This document shows positions 16,792-26,936 of a stretch of DNA of 64,000 nt, piece by piece. The DNA is taken from assembly GCA_002722455.1 (NCBI GenBank), contig PBMB01000022.1:1-64000 (forward strand), read 5' to 3'. The translations under genes and the position numbers were made by a program. Each line of letters starts with the position of its first letter. Positions within the stretch are counted from its first letter, which is position 1. The DNA comes from Chloroflexota bacterium (GTDB lineage: Bacteria > Chloroflexota > Dehalococcoidia > Lucifugimonadales > GCA-2722455). The notes beneath the pieces are model-generated. The model was not told the DNA's origin. It made no database searches and saw nothing but the letters and a program-made list of their open reading frames with translations.

Positions 16792-18156
16792 ATGATATAC
16801 GGCACAGACGTTGCAATTTACAAAACAACAAACCTTATTTCCAAAAATTCAAAAAAAGCGATTGACGCAGTGTTAAAACATGCATTAAACATTGAGACCA
16901 TTGAAAATAATGACATTCATAATTTTAAATTAGATAACAATGATTACAGTGTTGTTATTTCAAAAGCAGACCTTTTTGATACTGACCAATCTCCATTCAA
17001 TTATTTAGTTATTTTGGAAGGTACTTTTAAAAATTATAATGAGGTTAAAAATAATATATCTTCTACAATTCTTTCATTTCCATTATGGCTTATAACAGAA
17101 GAACAACTTAACGGTGAGGAAGGTGAAGCATTAAAAGTAGTAAAAAGTTTATATGTTGATCAGAATCAATACTCACCAAGAAACTCTGATTATAATCCGA
17201 AAGTGATTTCAGCAAATGAAGCTCTTGTTGTTCCTGTATTAGAACTTTTAAATAAAGAGTTTGAAGAAGATTTAGTTGAATTTTATTTAGAAGAAAAATC
17301 AACAGCATTTAATAATTTCATATTTACTCTGGAACATTTAAAACAAGCAACAATTGAGAAAAAAGGTTCTCGAACATTTAGTAAATATAAAAATGCTGGT
17401 TATCCTGCCTTATACTTCGAATCAAGCGGATATGATTGTTGGATTCGTTCTGGTGATTCTTATGGGTTTTATGTAACACACAAAGAAGGTGTTTATTCTA
17501 TTTGGACAATAGACATAGATAATTTTTATGAGTATGGAGAAGATGGTGAACCTATTAATCCTGTTTCTCTATATTGGAAAGACATTCAGGAAAACAAAGA
17601 ACATTTTATTAAATGGCTAACAGAAGAACATATTGCTCCTGAAATGACATTTACAAAAGATAAAAGTATGAAAGAGACAGCTCTTTCACAAGTAATGGAA
17701 GATACTTATATTCAGTTATCTTTGGAGTTAACTGCTATCATGCAATTTTGTAAATATGAAATCAAAGAATTGTTTATACCTACTGCAGAAGAGATGATCT
17801 CTTTTGATTTAGGTTTTAGCTCTCACAAAAGTTTGATCGGTTGGTTGTTTTTAGGTTCTACTTCTTTTTCTTGGAAAGATGGTGGCTTGATTAATAAAGA
17901 TAAGACAACGCCATATCAAAAACTTAAAAATTCTTTGCCTTATAATGAAAAAGATTCTGATATAGAAGCTGCTTCTGAATTGTCTTATTCTGACGCATTA
18001 ATAAAGTCTTTGCCGAATAATTTAGATGAATCATTTAAGCCCTATATAAAAGAAGCTTATGAGTTATTAATATCTGGTCAGTATCCACACGTAAAAACAG
18101 AAGGTGAGGATATGAATAAAATTGAGAAAAGATTGAAAAGACTCTCAATTATTTAA
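16792..18156 (+). CDS. Hypothetical protein, 454 aa
   Basis: TATAAT and AGGAG upstream, complete ORF. Confidence 0.75.
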   Translation: MIYGTDVAIYKTTNLISKNSKKAIDAVLKHALNIETIENNDIHNFKLDNNDYSVVISKADLFDTDQSPFNYLVILEGTFKNYNEVKNNISSTILSFPLWLITEEQLNGEEGEALKVVKSLYVDQNQYSPRNSDYNPKVISANEALVVPVLELLNKEFEEDLVEFYLEEKSTAFNNFIFTLEHLKQATIEKKGSRTFSKYKNAGYPALYFESSGYDCWIRSGDSYGFYVTHKEGVYSIWTIDIDNFYEYGEDGEPINPVSLYWKDIQENKEHFIKWLTEEHIAPEMTFTKDKSMKETALSQVMEDTYIQLSLELTAIMQFCKYEIKELFIPTAEEMISFDLGFSSHKSLIGWLFLGSTSFSWKDGGLINKDKTTPYQKLKNSLPYNEKDSDIEAASELSYSDALIKSLPNNLDESFKPYIKEAYELLISGQYPHVKTEGEDMNKIEKRLKRLSII

Positions 18157-18213
18157 AACAAATATATCCTTTATTTGTTTGTTGTAATAATAAAATAAGA
18201 AAAAACTTGATTT

Positions 18214-18246
18214 CCGATACTAATTAAATTAGTATCGGTTTTTTAT
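18214..18246 (+). terminator. Intrinsic terminator
   Basis: CCGATACTAATT/AATTAGTATCGG + T-run. Confidence 0.85.
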
Positions 18247-18266
18247 TGTTTTAAAAAGGAATTAAT

Positions 18267-19025
18267 TTGAATCTAACAGAAAAGCTTTTTGCTTTTAACG
18301 AAGAAATAGGAAAGCAAGAAAAAGATTTCAAAGAAAAAAAGAAAAAACTAGATAAAGATAGTGAAATATCTATTAAACTTCTAGCCTTATTTACTTCTTT
18401 TTCATTCTTATCTTTACTGTTTGCATTTTATCTAAATAATGCTTCAAATATAGAAACCGATATTGTGATTACCCTTAAAGAAATAACAATCTTAATTTCA
18501 GGATTAATGTTGTCTTTCAGTATAGCTGAAAAAATAGGTGAAGTGGGTGAAATAGATAAAATTGAAAGTTACATAACAAATAGAGTAGTGTACATTTTAT
18601 TGACATTAACATCATTATTCATAAATATTATTTTTTTATCATTTTTTTTAAATAATTATGATTTTGTTATTTATTCATATTTTTTTATTCTTTTATTTTT
18701 AAATATCAACACTGTGTACAACAAATCACCTAAAAAAGTTTTGAGTAATTTAAAGATTGAAGTTGATAAAAAAAATCAAATAAAAACGGAATACTGGAAT
18801 AAAACAAAATCATTTATTATTTCAGAGATCAATAAAGAAGTAGATGATATAAAAGGTTTTGCTATCCTAGAAGAATTAATAAGTGAAAACAAACTTAATA
18901 ACCTTCGACCTGTACTGGAGGAATTAGGTTTTGAAAAAGCTAGAAAAAAAGGGTTTAATTCTTTTTTAGATTACAAAATAAAAAAACTTGAAAATAGAGT
19001 GTTGTTGGAAATGGAAAATGAATAA
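18267..19025 (+). CDS. Four-TM coiled-coil membrane protein
   Basis: Lys/Glu N-terminus, four hydrophobic segments, charged C-terminus; TTG start. Confidence 0.7.
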   Translation: MNLTEKLFAFNEEIGKQEKDFKEKKKKLDKDSEISIKLLALFTSFSFLSLLFAFYLNNASNIETDIVITLKEITILISGLMLSFSIAEKIGEVGEIDKIESYITNRVVYILLTLTSLFINIIFLSFFLNNYDFVIYSYFFILLFLNINTVYNKSPKKVLSNLKIEVDKKNQIKTEYWNKTKSFIISEINKEVDDIKGFAILEELISENKLNNLRPVLEELGFEKARKKGFNSFLDYKIKKLENRVLLEMENE

Positions 19026-19034
19026 GGAGATGAT

Positions 19035-19664
19035 ATGAAGTCAGGTATTTATAATTTTTTAAAAAATCATGCAACAAATGTCAATTTACATTTTGATATA
19101 GAAGAAAAAAACACAATAAAAAATAAACATAGAGTATATGACACGTATTTAACTTTTTTTATTGAAAATTCTGGAATAAAAGTAGAAATGCTAGTTTTTT
19201 CGGAAAAAAGTCATCCGATGAAAATATCAATAGATATAAATAAAACATATGCAAATGGAATTAGATATCATAGAAATCCAAAAATGGTAAGTGAAGAAGA
19301 AAAAGAATTAATAAGAACAAAAATTAAAAAACTTCTCATCTCTTTAAAAGCAAAAAACGATGAAACAAGAGAAATGATAAATATACTGAATGCAAGCGAA
19401 GATTTTGTAAATTTTTCATTGAGAAAGAATCTAAATTTAAAAGCAAGAAAAGAAAAACATTTTGAAAAACAAATATTACAATATTTATTAGAATCTGAAC
19501 TAGGAGAGATATCAGATAAGAATCAAAATTATATAAATAGTAAGAAATTCATGAGACAATTTTATCGAAAGACTGAATTTTATAAATTGATAGAATTGTT
19601 TAAACAAACGGAAGTTCCAGAAGATGATTGGGACGAATTAATAGAGTTAAATTTTGGAACATGA
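19035..19664 (+). CDS. ELNFGV-tail family paralogue
   Basis: GIYNFLKNH start; ends DWDELIELNFGT. Confidence 0.85.
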   Translation: MKSGIYNFLKNHATNVNLHFDIEEKNTIKNKHRVYDTYLTFFIENSGIKVEMLVFSEKSHPMKISIDINKTYANGIRYHRNPKMVSEEEKELIRTKIKKLLISLKAKNDETREMINILNASEDFVNFSLRKNLNLKARKEKHFEKQILQYLLESELGEISDKNQNYINSKKFMRQFYRKTEFYKLIELFKQTEVPEDDWDELIELNFGT

Positions 19665-20536
19665 AGAAAGAAAAGAAGATATTGGATAAATTAAGATTGT
19701 TTGATAAGAAATTAACATACAATAAAAAACTAATAAAAGAATTGGAAGAAGAAGAATCCGATTCTATCGAGTATCTAAATAAACATTTCAACATTGCCTT
19801 AATTGAAATAATTATTGCTACTTTTATGGGTTTTTATTTATTATTTAATATTGAAGTTAATTTCGAAAATATATTTATGGTAGCTTGGGTAATATTTTTA
19901 CCACTAATAAAAAATATAATTCCATTATATATTTTTGAAGTTAAAAGCTTAAAAGGTTACAATAATAAACTATTTAAATCACTGAAAAAACTTATAATTG
20001 ATCCAGATTGGATAAATATTTTAGAATTTTTTGTTTGCATAGCAATGGCTTTCTTATGTAGTTTTTTATTTGTGTTAGTGCCATTTTTATCAATGTTCGT
20101 GATATTAACGTTAGGAATATTCTTTATGGATTATTCAAATGAGTTTAATTTTATTTGTGCTATATCTTTTTGTCTAATATTAATTGTCATTATTTCGACT
20201 GCCATTATTAAAAAAATGTTTAAAGAGCGAATAATAAAAACAAAAAAAGAAAAGTACATAAAATCAAAAAAGAAACTAAAAGAAGAAAGAATAAATGAAT
20301 TAAAGGAGAAGACATTAAGTTATGAAAAACAAATAATGAAAGCAATAAAAAATGATTTCGATACAATTGACGGTTTGGAGCTAATTGACGCCTATGTAAA
20401 AAAATATGAGTTCAAAGAATTAAAAAAAATAATAAAAGAACAAAAGAAAGATTATTATTTAAAAAAAACAAAAGGCTCATATAAAGAAGCTATTGAAGAA
20501 GATTTAGAAGAAATGAATTTAATAACAAATGATTAA
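19661..20536 (+). CDS. Four-TM coiled-coil membrane protein
   Basis: ATGA overlap with upstream stop; architecture like 18267-19025; ORF-track start 19628 rejected. Confidence 0.75.
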   Translation: MKKEKKILDKLRLFDKKLTYNKKLIKELEEEESDSIEYLNKHFNIALIEIIIATFMGFYLLFNIEVNFENIFMVAWVIFLPLIKNIIPLYIFEVKSLKGYNNKLFKSLKKLIIDPDWINILEFFVCIAMAFLCSFLFVLVPFLSMFVILTLGIFFMDYSNEFNFICAISFCLILIVIISTAIIKKMFKERIIKTKKEKYIKSKKKLKEERINELKEKTLSYEKQIMKAIKNDFDTIDGLELIDAYVKKYEFKELKKIIKEQKKDYYLKKTKGSYKEAIEEDLEEMNLITND

Positions 20537-20595
20537 TTTTTGAAAAAAGAAAAAGAATCTGATAAGAAATAGCTTCGGGATATGGGAGTTACACG

Positions 20596-20624
20596 ACCAC
20601 CTTCTAGCCAAGGTGGTTTTTTTG
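20596..20624 (+). terminator. Intrinsic terminator
   Basis: ACCACCTT ctagcc AAGGTGGT + T-run. Confidence 0.85.
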
Positions 20625-20706
20625 TCTTGTTGAACATGTTTGTTTTTTTTGATACAATAGCTTGATTGGAAATATATTCTTATTAAATTGAGGTTTTAAG
20701 TAAAGA

Positions 20707-21336
20707 ATGAAAGGTTTATATGATTATCTACTGACAGTAAAAGAGTCAAATATGTATTTGAACATAAATGATAATACAATTGCAGAAACTAGAAACTTTC
20801 GACCAATTGAATATGTGTTAAAAATAGAACTTCCAAATAACAGGGAGTCTGATATAAGCATATCAATAACCTCTTACCAAGAGTTCGCTTATCTTATTAT
20901 TAAAACAGAGAGAAAAAAAACAGAGTTTTCTGATAAAGTGTTAGATAAGCTTAAAGACTCTGTAAACGAACTTGAAATTCCAATTTACAAACAAGAAATT
21001 GAAAAAATATTTAGTTATTTAGGTTTAGAAAAATCGAACTTGATAGATTCAGATGTAAAATTGTTGGATGACCCTAAGCCAGAAGTAAAAGATCTATATT
21101 TAAACATTAGAGTATTAAACAATCAAAACTTTGAATTAGAACGACAAATTATTTTGTTTTGCTTAGAAAAAGCTTTTGGTGTAGAATCTAATGATAAGAA
21201 TAAAGATTATGTATACAGCTTAGATTTCTTTAAAAAGTATGGAAATGTAGAAGATCTACAAAAAATAGTTGGTTTGTTAAAAGAAACAAAAGAAGAAAAT
21301 TGGCAAGAAATAATCGAATTAAATTTTGGGAGATAA
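20707..21336 (+). CDS. ELNFGV-tail family paralogue
   Basis: Ends NWQEIIELNFGR. Confidence 0.85.
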   Translation: MKGLYDYLLTVKESNMYLNINDNTIAETRNFRPIEYVLKIELPNNRESDISISITSYQEFAYLIIKTERKKTEFSDKVLDKLKDSVNELEIPIYKQEIEKIFSYLGLEKSNLIDSDVKLLDDPKPEVKDLYLNIRVLNNQNFELERQIILFCLEKAFGVESNDKNKDYVYSLDFFKKYGNVEDLQKIVGLLKETKEENWQEIIELNFGR

Positions 21337-21344
21337 CAATAAAA

Positions 21345-21983
21345 ATGAAGTTTTTTAATTATTTAAAAAAGAAAAAAAAGGAAGACATTAGGTTAAACTT
21401 CAGTGTTCAAAAAGGTAATAACGCTTCTGTATTATCTACGGACGTTCGTATTAAGTTAAATAATATTACTGGAAATCCAGAATTTGATTATTATCTAATA
21501 GCGAATCTATCTTCAAAACTTGGTGATGCAAGTTGGCGTGTTTTTGATATAGAAATGATGCGTAATAATACTTCAAAGATTAGAGAAAACAAAACAAATA
21601 TCATTGAGAAGTTCACGTTATCTGATTGTCGAGACGAAATGCGTATATTCCATAAAAGTGTCAAAGATAAAGGTGATTCAATATCAATGGAAGACATCTA
21701 TTTTTTGGAAGCTCCAACAACAAGTTTGAGTCCAAGCCATACAAGAGTAAGTTATACTGTTGATAAAGTGCCGACATTGGATTTTGAAAAGCAAGTAATG
21801 AAATACATTATTAAAGAAAAATTAGGGATAAAAGTGACCGACGAATTAGATCGCATATTAAGTAGAGAAGATATGTTGGTGTTATTCTTTAAGGAAATAG
21901 AAAACCCTGCTTTTCAATCAACATTAAAGTTAAATCCTCCAGAAGATTATAAAGATTTATTGTCTTTAAATTTCGGTATTTAA
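21345..21983 (+). CDS. ELNFGV-tail family paralogue
   Basis: Start MKFFNYLKK; ends DYKDLLSLNFGI; ORF-track start 21300 is frame-shifted previous tail. Confidence 0.8.
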   Translation: MKFFNYLKKKKKEDIRLNFSVQKGNNASVLSTDVRIKLNNITGNPEFDYYLIANLSSKLGDASWRVFDIEMMRNNTSKIRENKTNIIEKFTLSDCRDEMRIFHKSVKDKGDSISMEDIYFLEAPTTSLSPSHTRVSYTVDKVPTLDFEKQVMKYIIKEKLGIKVTDELDRILSREDMLVLFFKEIENPAFQSTLKLNPPEDYKDLLSLNFGI

Positions 21984-21986
21984 AAT

Positions 21987-22607
21987 ATGACAAACAAATT
22001 TCAAGAATACCTAAAAGACAAGAACATAGAAGATGTAGAAGTTTCTTTTAATAAGCGTATTCCTTTTGGAGTTTATATGTTGGAATTAAGGTTTGAAATA
22101 AAAATTCCTAATACAAGAATAATAATGTCTATCTGTCAAAATAAAACATATAAAGATTCAAATATTTCTATTCTTTTTTATTTAAAAGATAAAAAAAATA
22201 GAATAATAGATTTTCCTGACATAACAGATTACGAAGTTTCAAAAGTAAAAGAATTAATGGTTTGTTATTTTCAAATGTTAGATTTGGATTTAAACCATTG
22301 CAAGACATTGAAAATATTAAATATGAATACAACTGACGAATATAAGAATTTGTTGGAATATTATATGTTAAGGTCGATAGTGCCAATTGAGGAAGCAAAG
22401 AATGATTTTGAAACTACGTTTTATCTTTATTATTTGAAAAATATTAAAAAAATAAACGTAAAAAAAGAAAATGAGGCTTATGTTAAAAGCTTAGATTTTA
22501 CAAGAAATTATGCTGATAAGTTATTAGAGCCAGAATTTAATGATTTGTTAAGAAATAACAATGAAGATAATTGGAAAGAAATGATAGAGTTTAATTATGC
22601 AAAATAA
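21987..22607 (+). CDS. ELNFGV-tail family paralogue
   Basis: Ends NWKEMIEFNYAK. Confidence 0.85.
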   Translation: MTNKFQEYLKDKNIEDVEVSFNKRIPFGVYMLELRFEIKIPNTRIIMSICQNKTYKDSNISILFYLKDKKNRIIDFPDITDYEVSKVKELMVCYFQMLDLDLNHCKTLKILNMNTTDEYKNLLEYYMLRSIVPIEEAKNDFETTFYLYYLKNIKKINVKKENEAYVKSLDFTRNYADKLLEPEFNDLLRNNNEDNWKEMIEFNYAK

Positions 22608-23262
22608 CCAAGATTTGAAGTTTTTTAATTACTTAAAGTCATTAAATACAAAAGAACGACTTTTAACAATGGTTTCATTAAATCGAGATTCTGATGAAAA
22701 AATATCTGTTAATACTCGAATTCGATTTATGGATGAAGACGAACGTATCGTAGTATATAGATTAAGCACAGATGAAGGTGTATGTCGATATTCTTTAAAT
22801 TATTATGATTTCAACAATTCAAATCAAAAAAATAAGCAAAAGAATAAAAGTGAAAGAGAAATTAAGGTTGAAAACTGCAAGTTTTTAAAAGAGTGCTTTT
22901 TGACAGAAATTATTGCTTCTGGTGTTGTTGAAGAAAGCAATGAAGATGTTGAGAAAAAAAAGAACAATTTAAATGAAATTACATTAGAGGAAGAAACGCA
23001 TCGCTTATTACCAGAAGCTTCAGATTTCAATACAAGAATTGATAAAACTAAGAATCTAGACCTCGTTTTTCAAGCTCTCTTATATAAACTTTATGAAAAA
23101 GAAATTATAACCGATGAACAAGCTTTTGATTTATCAAACATAGAAAAATTAAAATTGTTAGATTTTTATTTTAATGAAAATAATAACTATTTTTTTCAAA
23201 CATTAAAAACAAATCCAATAGAAGATTGGTTAAACATGTTAGAGTTGGAATATGGCATATAA
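22597..23262 (+). CDS. ELNFGV-tail family paralogue
   Basis: Start nested in preceding tail; ends DWLNMLELEYGI. Confidence 0.85.
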   Translation: MQNNQDLKFFNYLKSLNTKERLLTMVSLNRDSDEKISVNTRIRFMDEDERIVVYRLSTDEGVCRYSLNYYDFNNSNQKNKQKNKSEREIKVENCKFLKECFLTEIIASGVVEESNEDVEKKKNNLNEITLEEETHRLLPEASDFNTRIDKTKNLDLVFQALLYKLYEKEIITDEQAFDLSNIEKLKLLDFYFNENNNYFFQTLKTNPIEDWLNMLELEYGI

Positions 23263-23293
23263 GAAAACCGCTAGATAGCGGTTTCTTTTTTTA
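23263..23293. terminator. Bidirectional terminator
   Basis: AAAACCGCTagatAGCGGTTTCTTTTTTT. Confidence 0.8.
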
Positions 23294-23786
23294 ATCTTTC
23301 TAAGTTATCTTTAACAGTTTCTTCATAAGCAGAACCTTTTGATTCTTTAATATGAAAATCAACAAAACTTTCAGAGTATCGTCCTTGGCTTGTTAGCTTT
23401 AAGAGTTCATAATGAGATTCAATGGCTGCTGATTCATATCTTTTGAAGTCATTACCTGTTAAACATTCAATAGCTTTTTTGAAAGCAAAACTCTCAATAT
23501 CTAAGCCGTCACGACCACGAAATGCAACATTTTGGAAGATCATTGCAAACATTTTTGAACAAGAATCTGAATCTTCGATATCGCTTTTTAGTTTGGTGAA
23601 TTCTTTAATCCATTTTTCTTCATAGACACGAAAATGAAGTTCTTCTTCAAAGCAAGCGACTGCAACGTCATATCGGTACTCTTTTGATTCTTCGAATGCA
23701 GCATTCATTTTAAAAATAGCAGACTCAATATCTTTGTCTTTTGTGTATTCTTTATTGATTTTTTCAAGTCTCAATACAATGTTCAT
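23271..23786 (-). CDS. Hypothetical protein
   Basis: Complete ORF, convergent to paralogue run. Confidence 0.7.
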   Translation of the reverse strand: MNIVLRLEKINKEYTKDKDIESAIFKMNAAFEESKEYRYDVAVACFEEELHFRVYEEKWIKEFTKLKSDIEDSDSCSKMFAMIFQNVAFRGRDGLDIESFAFKKAIECLTGNDFKRYESAAIESHYELLKLTSQGRYSESFVDFHIKESKGSAYEETVKDNLERLKKETAI

Positions 23787-23925
23787 TATTTTAAAAACCT
23801 TATGATTATTTAGTTGCCTTATTTTACTTTAAAATCATATATTTTTCAAGGTTCAAGTGGTTTGAATCCAGTGCTTAAATATGATATAATAAATGAATTG
23901 AAACTTGTATTTTTAAAGGTGAAAA

Positions 23926-24579
23926 ATGAAACAAAAAAATTTGTTTGAGTTGCTTGATTATATAAAGAAAAAAAATGGTAAGAACTCACCTAAGACAATG
24001 TATAAAAATAGTCATATGCTCAGTAAAGATTCTCTAAATAGAATAAATTTTCATAGCGTTTATTATTTGCGTTCTTGTCATAAAAATAAAAAACAAAGAA
24101 GTTACTTTGAAATAATGTTGAATGAATCATTGGAAGGTAATTTAAATATTGAAGTTTATCATTTGGGTGAAAATAAAGCGGCAGGAACTATAGATTTTTA
24201 TAAAGGAAAAATAGCCAAATCAACAATTAATACAATTGAGAATGAATTAAGAGACTTCTTTTTTATTTTATTGTTGGATAAAGATATAGTGGAAAAAATA
24301 ATATCTCAAAGTAAAACTGGAAGAAGAACAACAATTCTGCCGATAATAGAGGTTAGCGTAAACATAGGAAACAAAAAGTTAAATAGTTTTATTATTAATT
24401 GGCTAAACGAAGTATTTGATTCAAATAGAGAAGAAATGGATAATCATATAGATTCATTTGATATATTTAAAAATGAAAATTTAATAGATACGTATATAAC
24501 AAAGCAAGAAGATTTAGCTAATTTAATTAAAGAAAACCCTGACTGGAGAGAATACTTGGAGTTAACATATGCGGTTTAA
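23926..24579 (+). CDS. ELNFGV-tail family paralogue
   Basis: Ends DWREYLELTYAV. Confidence 0.85.
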   Translation: MKQKNLFELLDYIKKKNGKNSPKTMYKNSHMLSKDSLNRINFHSVYYLRSCHKNKKQRSYFEIMLNESLEGNLNIEVYHLGENKAAGTIDFYKGKIAKSTINTIENELRDFFFILLLDKDIVEKIISQSKTGRRTTILPIIEVSVNIGNKKLNSFIINWLNEVFDSNREEMDNHIDSFDIFKNENLIDTYITKQEDLANLIKENPDWREYLELTYAV

Positions 24580-25215
24580 TAAAAAAAATTATCCCTTACT
24601 ATTTTTCATAAGAAATAATGCAGCAGAAAACAGTATATCTACTTTCATAATAGACGGTCTTGATTTAATTGATTCATCAAGCAATTTATTTATAACCAAC
24701 TTCTGTTTAGAAATGAATACTGGAATTAATGGTCAAGCTTTTTATATAAACATTCAGGAAGATGATAAAGGAAAAAAGTAATTGGTTTTGAGCCTTCAAT
24801 GTTGAGTTTTAGAAACAATAAAAAGATATATGTGCCTGACAATTCTAATTTCACAAATGGAATGTTGGTTGAGCTTAGTAACATGATAAAACCGTTAATA
24901 AAGATTCTACTTAAAGACAAAGATAAGGTGAATGAATTTTTAAAACAATTATTATCAACAGGAAATAATACAATAAATCAAATAGAGATAGAAATACAAA
25001 CAGATTCTGGTTTATTGGAATATTATACACAAGTTTGGACAACAGAAGTGTTTAATAAAAAACGTGGTTTGTTACATAAAAAAGTTTATAACATTAAACA
25101 ACTTCAAAAACCTTACTTATTGAAGCAATATGAAGGTAATCAAGAAGAATTATTTCAAATAATGAAAGACAACGATAATTGGGAAGAAATAGTGGAGCTA
25201 ATGTATGGTTTTTAA
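24569..25215 (+). CDS. ELNFGV-tail family paralogue split by -1 frameshift at A AAA AAG
   Basis: 24569-24781 and 24799-25215 join in -1 frame at 24772-24778; ends NWEEIVELMYGF. Confidence 0.65.
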
Positions 25216-25251
25216 ATTGGAAAGAACATTTGAAACTAATGTATGAAAAAT

Positions 25252-25276
25252 AAAGCTCCTTTCGGAGCTTTTTTAA
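25252..25276. terminator. Intrinsic terminator
   Basis: AAAGCTCCtttcGGAGCTTTTTTA. Confidence 0.8.
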
Positions 25277-26082
25277 TATAGGTTAAAATATGAATATTTA
25301 TCTTTTGGTAAAACAAAATGAACATTTTTGTTTTTGTTCTTCCAGTGTTTGACTTGTTCTTTAAGTTGTTGAACACCTAAAATCATTCTTTCAAAGTTAT
25401 TTCCACTATGAATACTCCAACGACTAATATTTTGGTTAAATGACGTAGCCCACTGAAAAGTGCCATAAAAATTTTTAACATTAGAAGTGTCCCAATTGTA
25501 CAAAGGTTGATTGAATGCTACTGAATGAGAAAACATAAGCTCTAATGACTCAGCATTAGACATATTCCAGTTATTTAATGGTTGATTGAAGTTTTGAGTG
25601 TCGGCAAACATACCATTGAAATATTGACCATTAGAGACATTCCATTTCCCAATAGGTTGATTAAAAGAATCTGCATTATAGAACATACTTTTAAAATAAA
25701 CACCGTTAGAAACGTCCCAATTAGAAATATCTTGATTAAAGTAAATGTTGTTTTGAAATAAATAAGAGAAGTCAGTAATTTCAGAAACATTAATTTTAGA
25801 TAAATCATCGCCATGATATATTTTATCAATCAATTCTTCTCTGGTTAAAGCTTTTGTTGGATCTTTTATTTCTTTATCAAAGATTCTCGCATTTTTTTTC
25901 TTGATTTCAAGATTAGAAATAATAAGTTCGCTAGTATCTTCATAAACTTCTTCTGTTATTTTGATTTTTTTTGGAATGCTTCCATTGTTTAAAAATCCGT
26001 TTTTTTGATCCATTGTGATTGCTGCAAAATAAAAAACTGCAAAAGTGAAAAAGATTGTGGCTAGTTGTAACATTACCTTCAT
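25273..26082 (-). CDS. BspA-like/DUF285 repeat protein, exported or anchored
   Basis: N-terminal hydrophobic segment; repeats FNQPIGKWNVSNGQYFNGMF, FNQPLNNWNMSNAESLELMF. Confidence 0.85.
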   Translation of the reverse strand: MKVMLQLATIFFTFAVFYFAAITMDQKNGFLNNGSIPKKIKITEEVYEDTSELIISNLEIKKKNARIFDKEIKDPTKALTREELIDKIYHGDDLSKINVSEITDFSYLFQNNIYFNQDISNWDVSNGVYFKSMFYNADSFNQPIGKWNVSNGQYFNGMFADTQNFNQPLNNWNMSNAESLELMFSHSVAFNQPLYNWDTSNVKNFYGTFQWATSFNQNISRWSIHSGNNFERMILGVQQLKEQVKHWKNKNKNVHFVLPKDKYSYFNLY

Positions 26083-26212
26083 GATTTATCCTTTTTTTAT
26101 TAATCAATATAAAAAAAGATATCTTACAATAGAAAATAATCAAGAAAAAAAGCACTGTTCAAACAGTGCTTATAAATTAATATTCGTTTGTGCGTAATAT
26201 ACGGTTCGTAAC

Positions 26213-26731
26213 TTACGTGCTCTCCTTAACAATAACAAAATTTATATTATAAATGATACCGTAAGTTTTTTCAGATAAATAACAATATATTTTTTCATTA
26301 TCTTCATCGTTAATTTCTTTTTTTATTATTTCATAAAAACGTTCAAAATCTTTATTGTTAGGATTATGAATTGAATTAACAGATTGTGTTTCAAAGCTAT
26401 TATTTTGAATGTCGTGAACAGTTTCTGCTTCAGCAATAAAAGAATAAGTTTTAAGGATTTCTTTATTTTCAGTGTAAGATTTAAAATCTTCATGAGATAA
26501 AATATAAGGCTTAACCCATGCAAGATAAACGTCATTGTTGTCATCATCAAGCAATTGCCAATTGTCTCCATGAATTGAATGATTGTTATCTAATAATTGC
26601 TGTCGGATATGACTTTTGATTAATGCATAATCAATATCTGAAATATCAGGATTTTCATTGTATAGATCTGTAATGCAAAATCTTTCTAAACAATCTAGTC
26701 CTATTTTTTTTAAGCCTTTAACGTATTTCAT
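26213..26731 (-). CDS. Hypothetical protein
   Basis: Complete ORF. Confidence 0.65.
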   Translation of the reverse strand: MKYVKGLKKIGLDCLERFCITDLYNENPDISDIDYALIKSHIRQQLLDNNHSIHGDNWQLLDDDNNDVYLAWVKPYILSHEDFKSYTENKEILKTYSFIAEAETVHDIQNNSFETQSVNSIHNPNNKDFERFYEIIKKEINDEDNEKIYCYLSEKTYGIIYNINFVIVKEST

Positions 26732-26936
26732 TTTTTCCTCTCAAATATAATTAGTACATAATAATTCCATTTGGATCATTATCTTTAAACATTCCTAAAT
26801 TAATGTATTCTGAATTGAATTTACTTTTGTGTGTTTATTCTTTAGTAACAGAACCTTCAATTAAAAAAAGTATAATAGTCAATATTGCTTTTAAAGTCAA
26901 ATAATACTCTTTTCTTATTATGATATGAAAAATTAA

